From positions 1 to 7,928 of the forward strand of contig JAAKFW010000063.1 in assembly GCA_011064905.1 (NCBI GenBank): a stretch of DNA of 7,928 nt. The letters are read 5' to 3'. Positions 1-6,639 of this stretch are shown here, in pieces. The number at the start of each line of letters is the position of its first letter. The stretch's first letter is position 1. The notes under the pieces were generated by a model. That model was not told where the DNA came from. It ran no database searches and worked only from the letters and a program-made list of their open reading frames with translations. Source of the DNA: Candidatus Anoxychlamydiales bacterium. GTDB taxonomy: Bacteria > Chlamydiota > Chlamydiia > Chlamydiales > SM23-39. The position numbers and the translations under genes were made by a program.

Positions 1-369
1 CTGAATTATCTAAAGTTTGATCTGTAATTGTTCTGTGAATTTCAAAAATTAAATCCTTAGAAAGAGGCAATTCCTTCCATTGTCTAATCTTTTGCATTGC
101 GTAATAATTATTCAAAATCATTTGTTCACTTTTATTTCTTGGAGCTCTTCCGGATCTCAGCATTTCTTTAGCTACTCTTCGAGTCGTAGCAGCTCCTTCA
201 ATTTGACTAGAAGTAAGCTTCTTGAATAAGAGAACGCACTAGATATTGATCTCGAGTTTGAGGATTGATAATAGCTTCTGGAGCTTTTATTATTCCCCCC
301 TGTACCAAGATCTATTTGATGTAACTGTTCGAGTACACTATCTGTAATATCTATGCATTTAATTGATTG
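1..369 (-). pseudogene. Fic-family protein, N-terminally truncated and frameshifted remnant; continues past the window edge
   Basis: Reading the minus strand gives two adjoining frames that together match the N-terminal half of class II Fic (AMP-transferase family) proteins. Positions 369 down to about 216 read LEQLHQID, then NPQTRDQYLVRSLIQEA. A different frame from about 215 to 1 reads TSSQIEGAATTRRVAKEML, SEQMILNNYYAM and EIHRTITDQTLDNS. The frames join at 215-216, where one base is extra or two are missing, so the unshifted frame stops almost at once. S-x-x-x-E-G in SSQIEG is the class II inhibitory helix motif that normally blocks ATP binding. The catalytic HxFxDGNGR motif would lie beyond position 1 and is not seen. 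Upstream, a TAA at 370-372 precedes the homology with no ATG, and the roughly 100 residues usual before this region are absent. Both defects point to a dead gene. The family identification is strong; whether the unseen C-terminal part is intact is unknown. Confidence 0.8.
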
Positions 370-412
370 TTAATAGATTACATCTGAATAATTTTAAAAT
401 ATCATTTTTTAA

Positions 413-448
413 CTACCAAATTGGTAGATTTTGGCAGTAAATTGGTAG
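413..448. promoter_or_regulatory. Cluster of TTGGTAG half-sites, possible operator
   Basis: A near-perfect palindrome, CTACCAA-a-TTGGTAG, lies at 413-427. Two further half-sites follow in direct orientation: TTGGCAG at 431-437 and TTGGTAG at 442-448. The three direct copies start 10 and 11 bases apart, about one helical turn each, so they would face the same side of the DNA. This pattern is typical of cooperative repressor binding. The cluster lies between the divergent Fic remnant and map, and is closer to the former. It may be an operator left from the original fic promoter. No regulator gene is visible in the window, so the function is inferred. Confidence 0.4.
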
Positions 449-549
449 TAAGGATATTTTCATAAAATTTTAACTTTTAAAAAGAAAAAAAAACAAAAAA
501 TCTTATATATTTCAGTAGTAATTGAAATAACTTCTCTTTGAAATTAATA

Positions 550-577
550 TTGATCTTATGTAATTATAAGATAGAAT
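550..577 (+). promoter_or_regulatory. Candidate sigma-70-type promoter for map
   Basis: TTGATC at 550-555 and TAGAAT at 572-577 are separated by 16 bases and match the consensus boxes at 4 and 5 of 6 positions. Transcription would start near 584 and leave a leader of only about 10 nucleotides before the ATG at 594. The spacer contains an inverted repeat, ATCTTAT (553-559) and ATAAGAT (566-572), which could bind a regulator or simply reflect AT-richness. An alternative -35 is TTGAAA at 538-543. In DNA this AT-rich, chance matches are common. Confidence 0.35.
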
Positions 578-593
578 TTCAATTAGAGTTTTT

Positions 594-1460
594 ATGATTT
601 CAAGAAATGATCCATGTTGGTGTGGAAGCAAGAAAAAATTTAAAAAATGCCATTATCCTCAACCTAGATCCAATAGCGACCTTCACAAAACATATCTAAA
701 AGACTATGGAATTATCATAAAAAATAAAATACAAGTAGAAGGTATTAAAAAATCTTGCAAGATCGCTGCTAAAATATTGGACAAGCTATGCAAAGCTGCT
801 AAAGAAGGGGTTACTACATTAGAGCTAGATGATCTTGCAAATGAGCTGCACAAAAAATATGGAGTTATACCAGCTCCTTTAAACTACGGCTCTCCCCCAT
901 TTCCTAAAAGCATTTGTACATCTCTAAATGATGTTGTATGCCATGGAATACCCGATAAGACTAAATTAAAAGATGGAGACATCATAAATATCGATGTAAC
1001 CTGTATATTAGATGGATACTACGGCGATACATCTCGTATGGTGATGATAGGAGAGGTTGAAGAAGAAAGAAAAAGAGTTGTAGCCACATCTTATCAGTGT
1101 TTGATGGAATCCATTAAAATTTTAACACCCGGCATTAAAATATTTGAAATTGCAAATATCATTGAAAAAACAGCAAAAGAAAAAAACTGCTCAGTTGTAA
1201 ATCAATTTGTTGGCCATGGCGTTGGCGTTGGATTTCATGAACCACCTCAAATACCTCATAATTATAACAATATTCAAATACCTTTAGTTCCTGGAATGAT
1301 TTTTACAATAGAACCGATGATAAATGCTGGAGTAAGAGAATGCGAAGTTGACAGCGATGATAAATGGACAGCAAAAACTATCGATTCAAAAGCATCTGCT
1401 CAATTTGAGCATACGATATTAATTACAGAAAATTCTCATGAAATTTTAACTACACTTTAA
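594..1460 (+). CDS. map: Type I methionine aminopeptidase with N-terminal SEC-C zinc motif
   Basis: Removes the initiator methionine from nascent proteins in the cytoplasm, an essential step after deformylation. The 288 residues show a SEC-C motif at 5-20 (NDPCWCG, then KKCH; zinc ligands C8, C10, C19 and H20), followed by the pita-bread peptidase fold. The five metal ligands are visible: D134 (NIDVT), D145 (GDTSRM), H208 (GHGVG), E240 (TIEPM) and E272 (FEHT). The substrate histidines are H117 (CHGIP) and H215 (HEPP). The SEC-C extension is typical of chlamydial enzymes, though some other bacteria have it too. The ATG at 594 is chosen because the motif begins right after it; the ribosome site is weak (AGAG at 585-588). 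The gene appears intact and converges on the coiled-coil gene with a 14-base gap. Confidence 0.97.
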   Translation: MISRNDPCWCGSKKKFKKCHYPQPRSNSDLHKTYLKDYGIIIKNKIQVEGIKKSCKIAAKILDKLCKAAKEGVTTLELDDLANELHKKYGVIPAPLNYGSPPFPKSICTSLNDVVCHGIPDKTKLKDGDIINIDVTCILDGYYGDTSRMVMIGEVEEERKRVVATSYQCLMESIKILTPGIKIFEIANIIEKTAKEKNCSVVNQFVGHGVGVGFHEPPQIPHNYNNIQIPLVPGMIFTIEPMINAGVRECEVDSDDKWTAKTIDSKASAQFEHTILITENSHEILTTL

Positions 1461-1463
1461 TAG

Positions 1464-1500
1464 AGAAGATTTGGCTATAGGGCCCTTTGATCTTCTTTTT
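1464..1500 (+). terminator. Probable intrinsic terminator downstream of map
   Basis: A 7-base stem, AGAAGAT (1464-1470) with ATCTTCT (1490-1496), encloses a 19-base loop containing GGGCCC and is followed by a T-run (1496-1500) on the plus strand. It begins four bases after the map stop codon and overlaps the last codons of the convergent coiled-coil gene. The opposite strand lacks a T-run, so it would mainly serve map. The stem is AT-rich with a large loop, so it would be modest in strength. Confidence 0.5.
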
Positions 1501-3025
1501 GAGAAGCAGCCTTTTTCTCTATTAACTCTCCTAGTAGATTTTGTAGGTTTAAATTTTCTTCTTTATAAACCTTTAGCTCACTAGCTATTAAATCTAAATC
1601 TTTTAAAAGAGCTTTTTCATTTTCAGAGAGATCTTTAAAATCGTCATTTTTCTCTCTTTGAACTGCTGTTAATTTCTCATTTACTGAGAAAAGCTCTTGG
1701 CGAGTGTTGTGTAAAACGAGTTGCTTGTCTTGGAATTGATCTTTTAGCTGAGAATATAGAGAATCTAACTTTTTAAATTCTTTAAGTTTATTTTCATATT
1801 CTTTTAATAGCTTTTCATCAGTAATATTTTCAAAGCTTGCCTTTTTAGAGTCTTTTTCAGCTCTTTGTTGTTTTAACTTTTCTATCAAAGATTCTTGTTT
1901 TAAAACTTTTTCATTAAGAACATCAATTTCGTGAATGCTTTTTTCAGTGTTTTGAAGTTTCAATTGAAGTGTTTTTATAAATGTTTCTTTTTGATTTAAG
2001 CTATCTTTTATATGTTGTATATCTTCATTACTTTTATTAGAGTTATGAGTGTTATTTTGAAGCTCTTGTATAAAAGTCTCTTTTTCATCTAGCTTTTGAT
2101 TTAAAACATCAATATCTTCTATGTTTTTAGCAAAACCTTTAAGGTTTAACTCAAGCTCTTTTATAAAATTATCTTTTTGATTTATTTTTAAATTTAAACT
2201 CTCAACTTCTTGAATATTGTTATTAGAGCTTTCTAGAGAGTTTTCTAAAATTTTTATTTTTTGTATTTTCTCATTTAACTGAATTAAAATTTTATCTTTT
2301 TCTTCTTTTTGATTTTGAAGATGCAGCTTTAGCTCTGATAGTTCTTTTTGAAAGTTTTGGTTATTTTCTTGTAAGAATTCTTCATCTTTCAAGTAAGAGA
2401 GCTTTTCATAAAGCTCATCTTGTATAATTTTAAGATCATCGATCTCTTTAACTTTTAGATCTAGCTCATTTAAAAGATAATCCTTTTTTTGAATGCTTTC
2501 TTTAAGCTCACTTTTTATCGTTTCATTTTCTTTAAAAAAAAAGTTTATTTTTTGATCTTTTTTATCTAAATCTACATTTAAAATACTTAAATTATCTTGA
2601 AGATTTCTTTCGGTATTTTCAAAGATTTTTTGTCTTTCAAAAAGCTCGTTTTTAAGATTTATTACGTCTTTATCTAAAGTAGAAGATCCTTTTACAATAA
2701 AGGTTTTTATCTCATCTAATCCAAAAGCTGTTGTAATAAGCCCCAGTGCAATAGATAGCTCTAAGCCTAAATTCCAAAGATGAAAAGTCTCTAGGTTGAC
2801 TTGAACATAAAAACTATAAAAAATTAACAAAGCAAGAGATATATAAAGACCTTTAAATCTAAAGCGATAACACAAAAAAAGTGAAGCAGCTGTTATTATA
2901 CACAGCTCAAAACTAGCAAGCGCTATTGTCAAAAGCAAAAAAAACGGGCCTAATAAAACCCAAAACTTTAAATTGTTTTCAAACTTTTCATCTATCAAAA
3001 ATATCTTTTTTAATACCTGCTGCAT
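1475..3025 (-). CDS. Membrane-anchored long coiled-coil protein, Inc-like topology, unknown function
   Basis: A protein of 516 residues with no recognised enzymatic motif. Residues 30-54 and 59-76 form two closely spaced hydrophobic stretches joined by a short basic turn (YRFRFKG), and a third spans about 83-103. From about 115 to 505 the chain is almost entirely charged and helix-forming with heptad-like leucines and isoleucines, so it should be a long rod-like coiled coil. Degenerate repeats occupy residues 276-386. The start is supported by AAAAGG 5 bases before the ATG. An N-terminal bilobed hydrophobic domain plus a coiled coil is the usual architecture of chlamydial inclusion membrane proteins. 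From memory, Chlamydia trachomatis has the Inc protein CT850 next to map, so this could be a positional counterpart; I cannot test that. An ordinary inner-membrane structural protein is the alternative. Codon use is AT-rich like its neighbours. Confidence 0.85.
   Translation of the reverse strand: MQQVLKKIFLIDEKFENNLKFWVLLGPFFLLLTIALASFELCIITAASLFLCYRFRFKGLYISLALLIFYSFYVQVNLETFHLWNLGLELSIALGLITTAFGLDEIKTFIVKGSSTLDKDVINLKNELFERQKIFENTERNLQDNLSILNVDLDKKDQKINFFFKENETIKSELKESIQKKDYLLNELDLKVKEIDDLKIIQDELYEKLSYLKDEEFLQENNQNFQKELSELKLHLQNQKEEKDKILIQLNEKIQKIKILENSLESSNNNIQEVESLNLKINQKDNFIKELELNLKGFAKNIEDIDVLNQKLDEKETFIQELQNNTHNSNKSNEDIQHIKDSLNQKETFIKTLQLKLQNTEKSIHEIDVLNEKVLKQESLIEKLKQQRAEKDSKKASFENITDEKLLKEYENKLKEFKKLDSLYSQLKDQFQDKQLVLHNTRQELFSVNEKLTAVQREKNDDFKDLSENEKALLKDLDLIASELKVYKEENLNLQNLLGELIEKKAASQKEDQRAL
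1868..2200 (-). repeat. Degenerate tandem repeats within the coiled coil
   Basis: Residues 276-386 of the coiled-coil protein contain four related units beginning SLNLKINQKDNFIKEL, VLNQKLDEKETFIQEL, SLNQKETFIKTL and VLNEKVLKQESLIEKL. Unit lengths are about 31, 35, 27 and 19 residues. The shared pattern is (S/V)LN-x-K followed by (E/D)-(T/N/S)-(F/L)-I-x-x-L. The varied lengths suggest expansion and loss by unequal recombination within a coiled coil. Confidence 0.6.
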
Positions 3026-3062
3026 GCTTGCCTTTTAGTTTTGTTTTTCCACCCTCTTAAAA

Positions 3063-3096
3063 TTTGCTAAATAAAAGAGATCTTTTAACTAGCAAA
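3063..3096 (-). terminator. 34-base hairpin between two minus-strand genes, possible terminator or attenuator
   Basis: TTTGCTA (3063-3069) pairs with TAGCAAA (3090-3096). After a 2-by-2 internal mismatch, TAAAAGA (3072-3078) pairs with TCTTTTA (3081-3087) around a tight GA loop. Read on the minus strand, the stem lies 129 bases past the stop of the small gene at 3225-3476 and is followed by AATTTTAAG, a short T-run. It ends 37 bases before the start of the coiled-coil gene. It could terminate the small gene's transcript partially or act as a leader structure. The GC content of the stem is low. Confidence 0.4.
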
Positions 3097-3139
3097 CTAA
3101 CTTGAGAGTTTTTCATTTTAATCTTTCAGCTCTCTTAGT
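3096..3139. repeat. Second inverted repeat in the same gap
   Basis: ACTAA (3096-3100) and GAGAG (3104-3108) pair with CTCTC (3130-3134) and TTAGT (3135-3139), with three unpaired bases in the left arm and a 21-base loop. It abuts the 34-base hairpin and shares one base with it. On the plus strand it is followed by T-rich sequence, but no plus-strand gene ends nearby. The structure is marginal and may be chance. Confidence 0.25.
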
Positions 3140-3224
3140 TTTATATTTATTTCTTTTGATCTATTTTTTCCAGAAAATCTTTTTTAATGATTTTTTTTTA
3201 TCTTTTTTATAGATCGATTAATTT

Positions 3225-3476
3225 CTAAAAATTATCTTTCGCCCCATCCATTTGGGAGTCAAAAACATCTTGAGCCCCATCTACTAAATATGAAGCTAAA
3301 TTTTCATCTCCCGAATAATTTAGCTCGACATTCATTTTTCCATCCTGCGATGGCGGTGAGCATGTTATTAAAACATAACACGCATTATTTTTCTTCAGGT
3401 TTTTTTTGATATCTTCTAAATAAAACCCTTTTTTCTTTTTCTTTTTGTAAATTTTAACGGCTGCTTTCACTAGCAT
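3225..3476 (-). CDS. Small conserved-looking basic/acidic protein, unknown function
   Basis: An 83-residue protein that I do not recognise as a named family. It opens with a strongly basic segment (a run of six lysines at about residues 11-16, then EDIKKNLKKN), continues with a compact middle that looks folded (ACYVLITCSPPSQDGKMNVEL, about residues 32-52), and ends acidic (YSGDENLASYLVDGAQDVFD). There is no signal peptide or membrane segment, so it should be cytosolic or a secreted substrate. The start is uncertain: AAAAAAGAG directly abuts the ATG at 3476, too close for normal initiation, whereas GTG at codon 3 (3468-3470) sits 6 bases from AGAG and would give 81 residues. It lies upstream of the coiled-coil gene on the same strand, about 200 bases away. 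Amino-acid composition, with proline, glycine and cysteine amid AT-rich DNA, favours a real gene over chance. Confidence 0.7.
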   Translation of the reverse strand: MLVKAAVKIYKKKKKKGFYLEDIKKNLKKNNACYVLITCSPPSQDGKMNVELNYSGDENLASYLVDGAQDVFDSQMDGAKDNF

Positions 3477-3795
3477 CTCTTTTTTGGTAAACTATATAAC
3501 ATTTCATGACATATTGGATAATATTTTTGCAAATACTTTTGTAATAATCGCTGTTTACTCTTCATTTTCAACTATAGCAATGCGATTATTTGAAATTTTT
3601 ATATACCTTTTTTTAGCGAACAAATTAGTCTCTATGAATAGAAAATCCAGCTTGTGGATAAGTTTCATAATAAAATCCTATTATCTTCTAAAAAAAATTA
3701 CTAAAAAATTAAATTATTGAAAAAAAACTACTTTACAAAAAAAATACAACCATTTAAAAATAACGAGATTTAAAATTTATATTAAGGAGGAGCAA
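3477..3795. other. Divergent intergenic region with no supported gene
   Basis: These 319 bases separate the small minus-strand gene from the first U-box gene. A 78-codon plus-strand frame from a TTG at 3484 is phenylalanine-, isoleucine- and lysine-rich, lacks a ribosome site and is probably not real. Near the U-box gene, TTTACA (3732-3737) and TAAAAA (3755-3760) with a 17-base spacer make a weak promoter candidate. A consensus-strength ribosome site, AAGGAGG, ends 6 bases before the ATG at 3796. No RNA gene or longer repeat is seen. Confidence 0.5.
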
Positions 3796-4884
3796 ATGAG
3801 TATAACTGCAGTAACTGATGCAGCTGTAGCAATATGTGATGGTATAAAACTTTTAGAGAGTATCGGAAAATCTTATACCTATGAGGAACTCAGATGGCAA
3901 CACATATTTTCATCTGTAAATCGATTAGCAATGTTATCGTTAAATATCGGATCAAAAGTTGGCAAAGTAAAAAAGATTGATCCTGACAAAATAACTATGT
4001 TTAAAACTGGAGAATTTCTAACTCGAATAGCAGATATTCCTTTTAGATTCGCTGAGTTTTTCCAAGACTATGAACATGAAGATCCTTCTCTATTTAGATT
4101 TTGCGAAAAAACAATTATAGCACCTTTTTCAGGAATCATAGCAAATGTGTGTGAAATGGTTATTACCAATGAAGAGCAATATCTAAAAGAATACGAAAAA
4201 AAAGGCGAAGAGGTAAAACGGCCCATCTATGGGGAAGACCCAGATACAGAACTCAGAAAAATAGTAGGTTACAAATCAGTAGATCCAAAAGAATGTAAAG
4301 AAACTATCGATACCGCTAGAGAAACTCAAAAGATTGCTAGTACTATAAAAGTAACCACTGATGCAGGAATAAAAAATATAATATCTACTTCAAAAAAACT
4401 TTATGAAGAACTACATACATATTTAAGATTCAGAAATAGCCTAAAACTTAGAGACGATGACTCTGAAAGTGATAGTAAAACTGTAGATTTACTATCTTCA
4501 GAAATGATTCCAATGCCACTACAAGATGATAACATTTTCAAAGTTTGGACATGTGCTATTACCCATATGTCAGTTAGAGACCCAGTTGGAGACCCAACTA
4601 CTAAAGACCATGCTGGTAGACTAGTTGTTACATTATATGAGAGACGATTTATTTATAGATGGCTATCAGCTCATCCTACATCACCTATCTCACGACAACC
4701 ATTATCTAAAACAGCCTTAATTGAAAAACCTGCATTAAAATCTTTGATAGAAAATCGTTTAAGATTTCATGAAAAGCATTTAAAAGATTATCTAGCAGGA
4801 GAAGAAGGAGCATTTAATTTTGATTTAGATGCAGCTATAGATCCTATCTTACAAACAAATGCAGATGTAGAAAATTCGAGTTAG
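3796..4884 (+). CDS. U-box domain protein, candidate secreted E3 ubiquitin ligase
   Basis: A 362-residue protein. Residues 1-230 are a predominantly helical region I do not recognise. A short acidic linker (DDDSESDS, about 220-227) leads to a U-box at about 247-322, reading WTCAITHMSVRDPV, LYERRFIYRWLSAHPTSPISR and then PALKSLIENRL. This follows the U-box pattern of (C)PIT..(M)..DPV, YER..I..WL...P.SP and a closing helix. The domain folds like a RING without zinc and docks E2 enzymes, so the expected role is ubiquitin transfer onto a host target chosen by the N-terminal region. The usual CPIT proline is alanine (A254), and about 8 extra residues (VGDPTTKDHAGR) sit between DPV and the YER helix. 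There is no Sec signal, so any export would be by a type III-like route. The start has a strong AAGGAGG site. The next gene follows after 63 bases and may be co-transcribed. Confidence 0.88.
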   Translation: MSITAVTDAAVAICDGIKLLESIGKSYTYEELRWQHIFSSVNRLAMLSLNIGSKVGKVKKIDPDKITMFKTGEFLTRIADIPFRFAEFFQDYEHEDPSLFRFCEKTIIAPFSGIIANVCEMVITNEEQYLKEYEKKGEEVKRPIYGEDPDTELRKIVGYKSVDPKECKETIDTARETQKIASTIKVTTDAGIKNIISTSKKLYEELHTYLRFRNSLKLRDDDSESDSKTVDLLSSEMIPMPLQDDNIFKVWTCAITHMSVRDPVGDPTTKDHAGRLVVTLYERRFIYRWLSAHPTSPISRQPLSKTALIEKPALKSLIENRLRFHEKHLKDYLAGEEGAFNFDLDAAIDPILQTNADVENSS

Positions 4885-4947
4885 TTAAAAAAAAGTTAAC
4901 CCTGAAATAAAATTGTATTAATTTATATAAGAAGGAGAAAAAATAAA

Positions 4948-5421
4948 ATGTCATTTGCAAAAAATTTATGTAGCAATCCACTTTATTCAATGCCCAAAAG
5001 TTTGAATTGTCTAACAACAAACCCACTCTCAACAAATGTATGTAGCGGTCTACTTTATGCAGTTCCAAGGACTTTGAATTATTTAACAACAAAGCCTCCC
5101 TCAACAGATACAAAAATATATAGGGTTAGAAATGAAGCCTTTGAGTGGTCTCAAATTTTCATAAAAAATTTTGGCAAAGAAAATTGGAATTTACTTATGG
5201 ATTTAGCGATTGATAATGCTTGGCTTTCACATCTTGCAATTTCATTTTTATTAAAAAATAATACAACTGCTCTTAATATAAAAAAAATAATTTTAATGGG
5301 ACTTACTTATCTAGGTGTTGGTTCTACTATCTGGCTGACTAGATTAGCTATAGTTAAAGGATTAAAAACTATTGGCATAAAAGATGTTCAAATTTTTAAT
5401 CCCAGAACTTTAAAAAGATAA
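4948..5421 (+). CDS. Unrecognised 157-residue protein with a duplicated 24-residue N-terminal unit and hydrophobic C-terminal half
   Basis: I do not recognise this protein. Residues 8-31 and 32-55 are a tandem duplication with 13 of 24 identical positions, pattern CS..LY..P..LN.LTT.P.ST. Residues 56-90 are soluble-looking (YRVRNEAFEWSQIFIKNFG). Residues 92-102 are moderately hydrophobic, and 114-136 (IILMGLTYLGVGSTIWLTRL onward) form a likely membrane segment, followed by a basic tail (NPRTLKR). The start is supported by AAGGAG 10 bases before the ATG. It lies 63 bases after the first U-box gene with no convincing terminator between, so an operon is plausible. It could be a membrane-inserted host-directed protein or a small lineage-specific membrane protein. 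A weak minus-strand frame over the repeat is a shadow. Confidence is good that it is a gene and low for any function. Confidence 0.7.
   Translation: MSFAKNLCSNPLYSMPKSLNCLTTNPLSTNVCSGLLYAVPRTLNYLTTKPPSTDTKIYRVRNEAFEWSQIFIKNFGKENWNLLMDLAIDNAWLSHLAISFLLKNNTTALNIKKIILMGLTYLGVGSTIWLTRLAIVKGLKTIGIKDVQIFNPRTLKR
4969..5112 (+). repeat. Two 72-base tandem direct repeats inside the small protein gene
   Basis: Units at 4969-5040 and 5041-5112 both begin TGTAGC and share about 54 of 72 bases by eye count. They lie end to end and in frame, each coding 24 residues. Many differences are conservative at protein level (K/R, S/T, N/D, M/V), so the duplication looks old and maintained by selection. Confidence 0.85.
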
Positions 5422-5529
5422 ACTAAAAAATATATACAAGCTGTCTTTTAAGATTCTTCTAATAACATCTTCTATTTTATCAATCAAAACAAGTCTCTCG
5501 TTTGTTATACATCTCGGGAGTGAAGATTA

Positions 5530-5554
5530 AAAAAACCTTTTACAATAAATCTCC
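5530..5554 (+). repeat. Left terminal inverted repeat of the IS630-family element
   Basis: Begins AAAAAACCTTTT, continues ACAATAAATCTCC and is flanked outside by TA at 5528-5529. It matches the reverse complement of the right end over the first 12 bases and again at CAA and ATCTCC, with one single-base gap. Confidence 0.8.
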
Positions 5555-5575
5555 AAGTTTTAGAAAGTTTTTTAC

Positions 5576-6617
5576 ATGAAAAATTTTTTAATAAATCAAG
5601 AAAGAGCTTCTTTAACAAAACAACATAAAGAGGAAAGAGACGGTCGAGTTAGAGACCGAATAAAAGGTGTTTTATTGAGAGATGAAAGCTGGACTTGGAT
5701 GCAAATATCTCGTGCATTACTTCTTTTTGAAGAGATGCTGCGAAAACACCTAGCAGATTACCAAACTTCAAAAAAGCTTAAACCTGAAAATGGGGGTTCA
5801 AAAGAGAAACTCTCTTTTAAATAAAGTCAAAACTAATAGCTCACTTACACTCTCATACTTATCTTTATACCAAAGATATCGCTGCTTATGTAGAGTCTCG
5901 AGATAGTTTATAGCGTAGCTGCCATGTGTGATTGGTTAAAAAGAAACAATTTTTCATATAAGAAACCTTCTATAGTTCCTGGAAAAGCCAATAAAGAACT
6001 TCAAGAAGTATGGATAGCTGAGTATTTTAAATTTAAACAAAATTTAAAACCTGATGAAACAATTTGTTTTGGTGATGGAGCACATCTCATACGCGATTCA
6101 CAGCTTTCATATGGTTGGATCAAATAAAGGATTTAGAAAAGAGATTTGTTCAAATACAGAAAGACAAAGACTTAATATTTTAGGAGCTGTTGATATTATA
6201 GTGGGAAAGCTTCATTTTCAATAAGGTCCGATCTTAAATGCTCAAGTAACCATTTCATTTTTGGATAAAATAGAAAAAGCATATCCAACAAAAAGAAAAA
6301 TTCATATTTTTTTAGATAATGCTAGATATTACAAAAACCAAGCGGTAAAAAACCATTTAGAAGAATCTAAAATACAGCTTCATTTTCTGCCACCTTATAG
6401 TCCTAATTTAAATCCCATAGAAAGGCTATGGAAATGGTTAAAACAAAGAGTGATTTATAACACTTATTAAGAATATTTTAATGACTTTAGGCAAGCGATT
6501 TTTGACTTTCAGAGTAGTGTTTCAAACATTGACCCACTATCAATTTTAGGACAGGAGTTTTCAAAAAAAGCAAGAGACTGTTTTCAGGCTACTGGCGCTC
6601 CTTTACCCAATCCTTGA
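5576..6617 (+). pseudogene. IS630-family DDE transposase, multiply disrupted
   Basis: Joining frames across 5576-6617 gives about 347 residues, normal for IS630 transposases. The N-terminal part (5576-5821) is a helix-turn-helix-like region. A frame change at about 5819-5823 leads to KSKLIAHLHSHTYLYTKDIAAYVESR (a segment read in two overlapping parts), and another at 5908-5911 leads to YSVAAMCDWLKRNNFSYKKP. The first catalytic aspartate is in ICFGDGAHL. A third change, an extra T at 6125, follows SYGWIK. In-frame TAA stops lie at 6222-6224 and 6468-6470. Between them come the second aspartate (IFLDNARYYKN) and the catalytic glutamate (PPYSPNLNPIERLWKWLK). The last segment runs to TGA at 6615-6617. 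Three shifts and two stops exclude programmed frameshifting as the whole explanation, so the gene is dead. Confidence 0.9.
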
Positions 6618-6639
6618 ACTCTTAGGTGTATATTAATTC

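Noticed and set aside
1475..3025. SMC or myosin-like ATPase
   Set aside because: The coiled coil is long, but there is no Walker A or B motif and no head domain; similarity to such proteins would be coiled-coil bias.
3484..3720. 78-codon plus-strand frame with hydrophobic content
   Set aside because: It begins at TTG with no ribosome site, its residues are those AT-rich noncoding DNA yields by chance (F, I, K, N, Y, L), and it lies in a divergent promoter region.
4844..5113. 89-codon minus-strand frame with its own internal repeat
   Set aside because: It overlaps the well-supported repeat gene at 4948-5421, and its repeat is only the antisense image of the 72-base duplication. No ribosome site supports it.
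5422..5527. Possible RNA gene or regulator between the repeat gene and the IS
   Set aside because: I see no tRNA-like fold, strong hairpin or recognised motif; only short AT-rich direct repeats.
5576..6470. Three separate small proteins in the IS region
   Set aside because: Joined across frame changes they form one IS630 transposase with all three catalytic acidic residues, bounded by terminal inverted repeats. They are pieces of one pseudogene.
5576..6617. Programmed frameshifting in the transposase
   Set aside because: Some IS630 relatives use one frameshift, but three shifts plus two in-frame stops cannot be explained that way.
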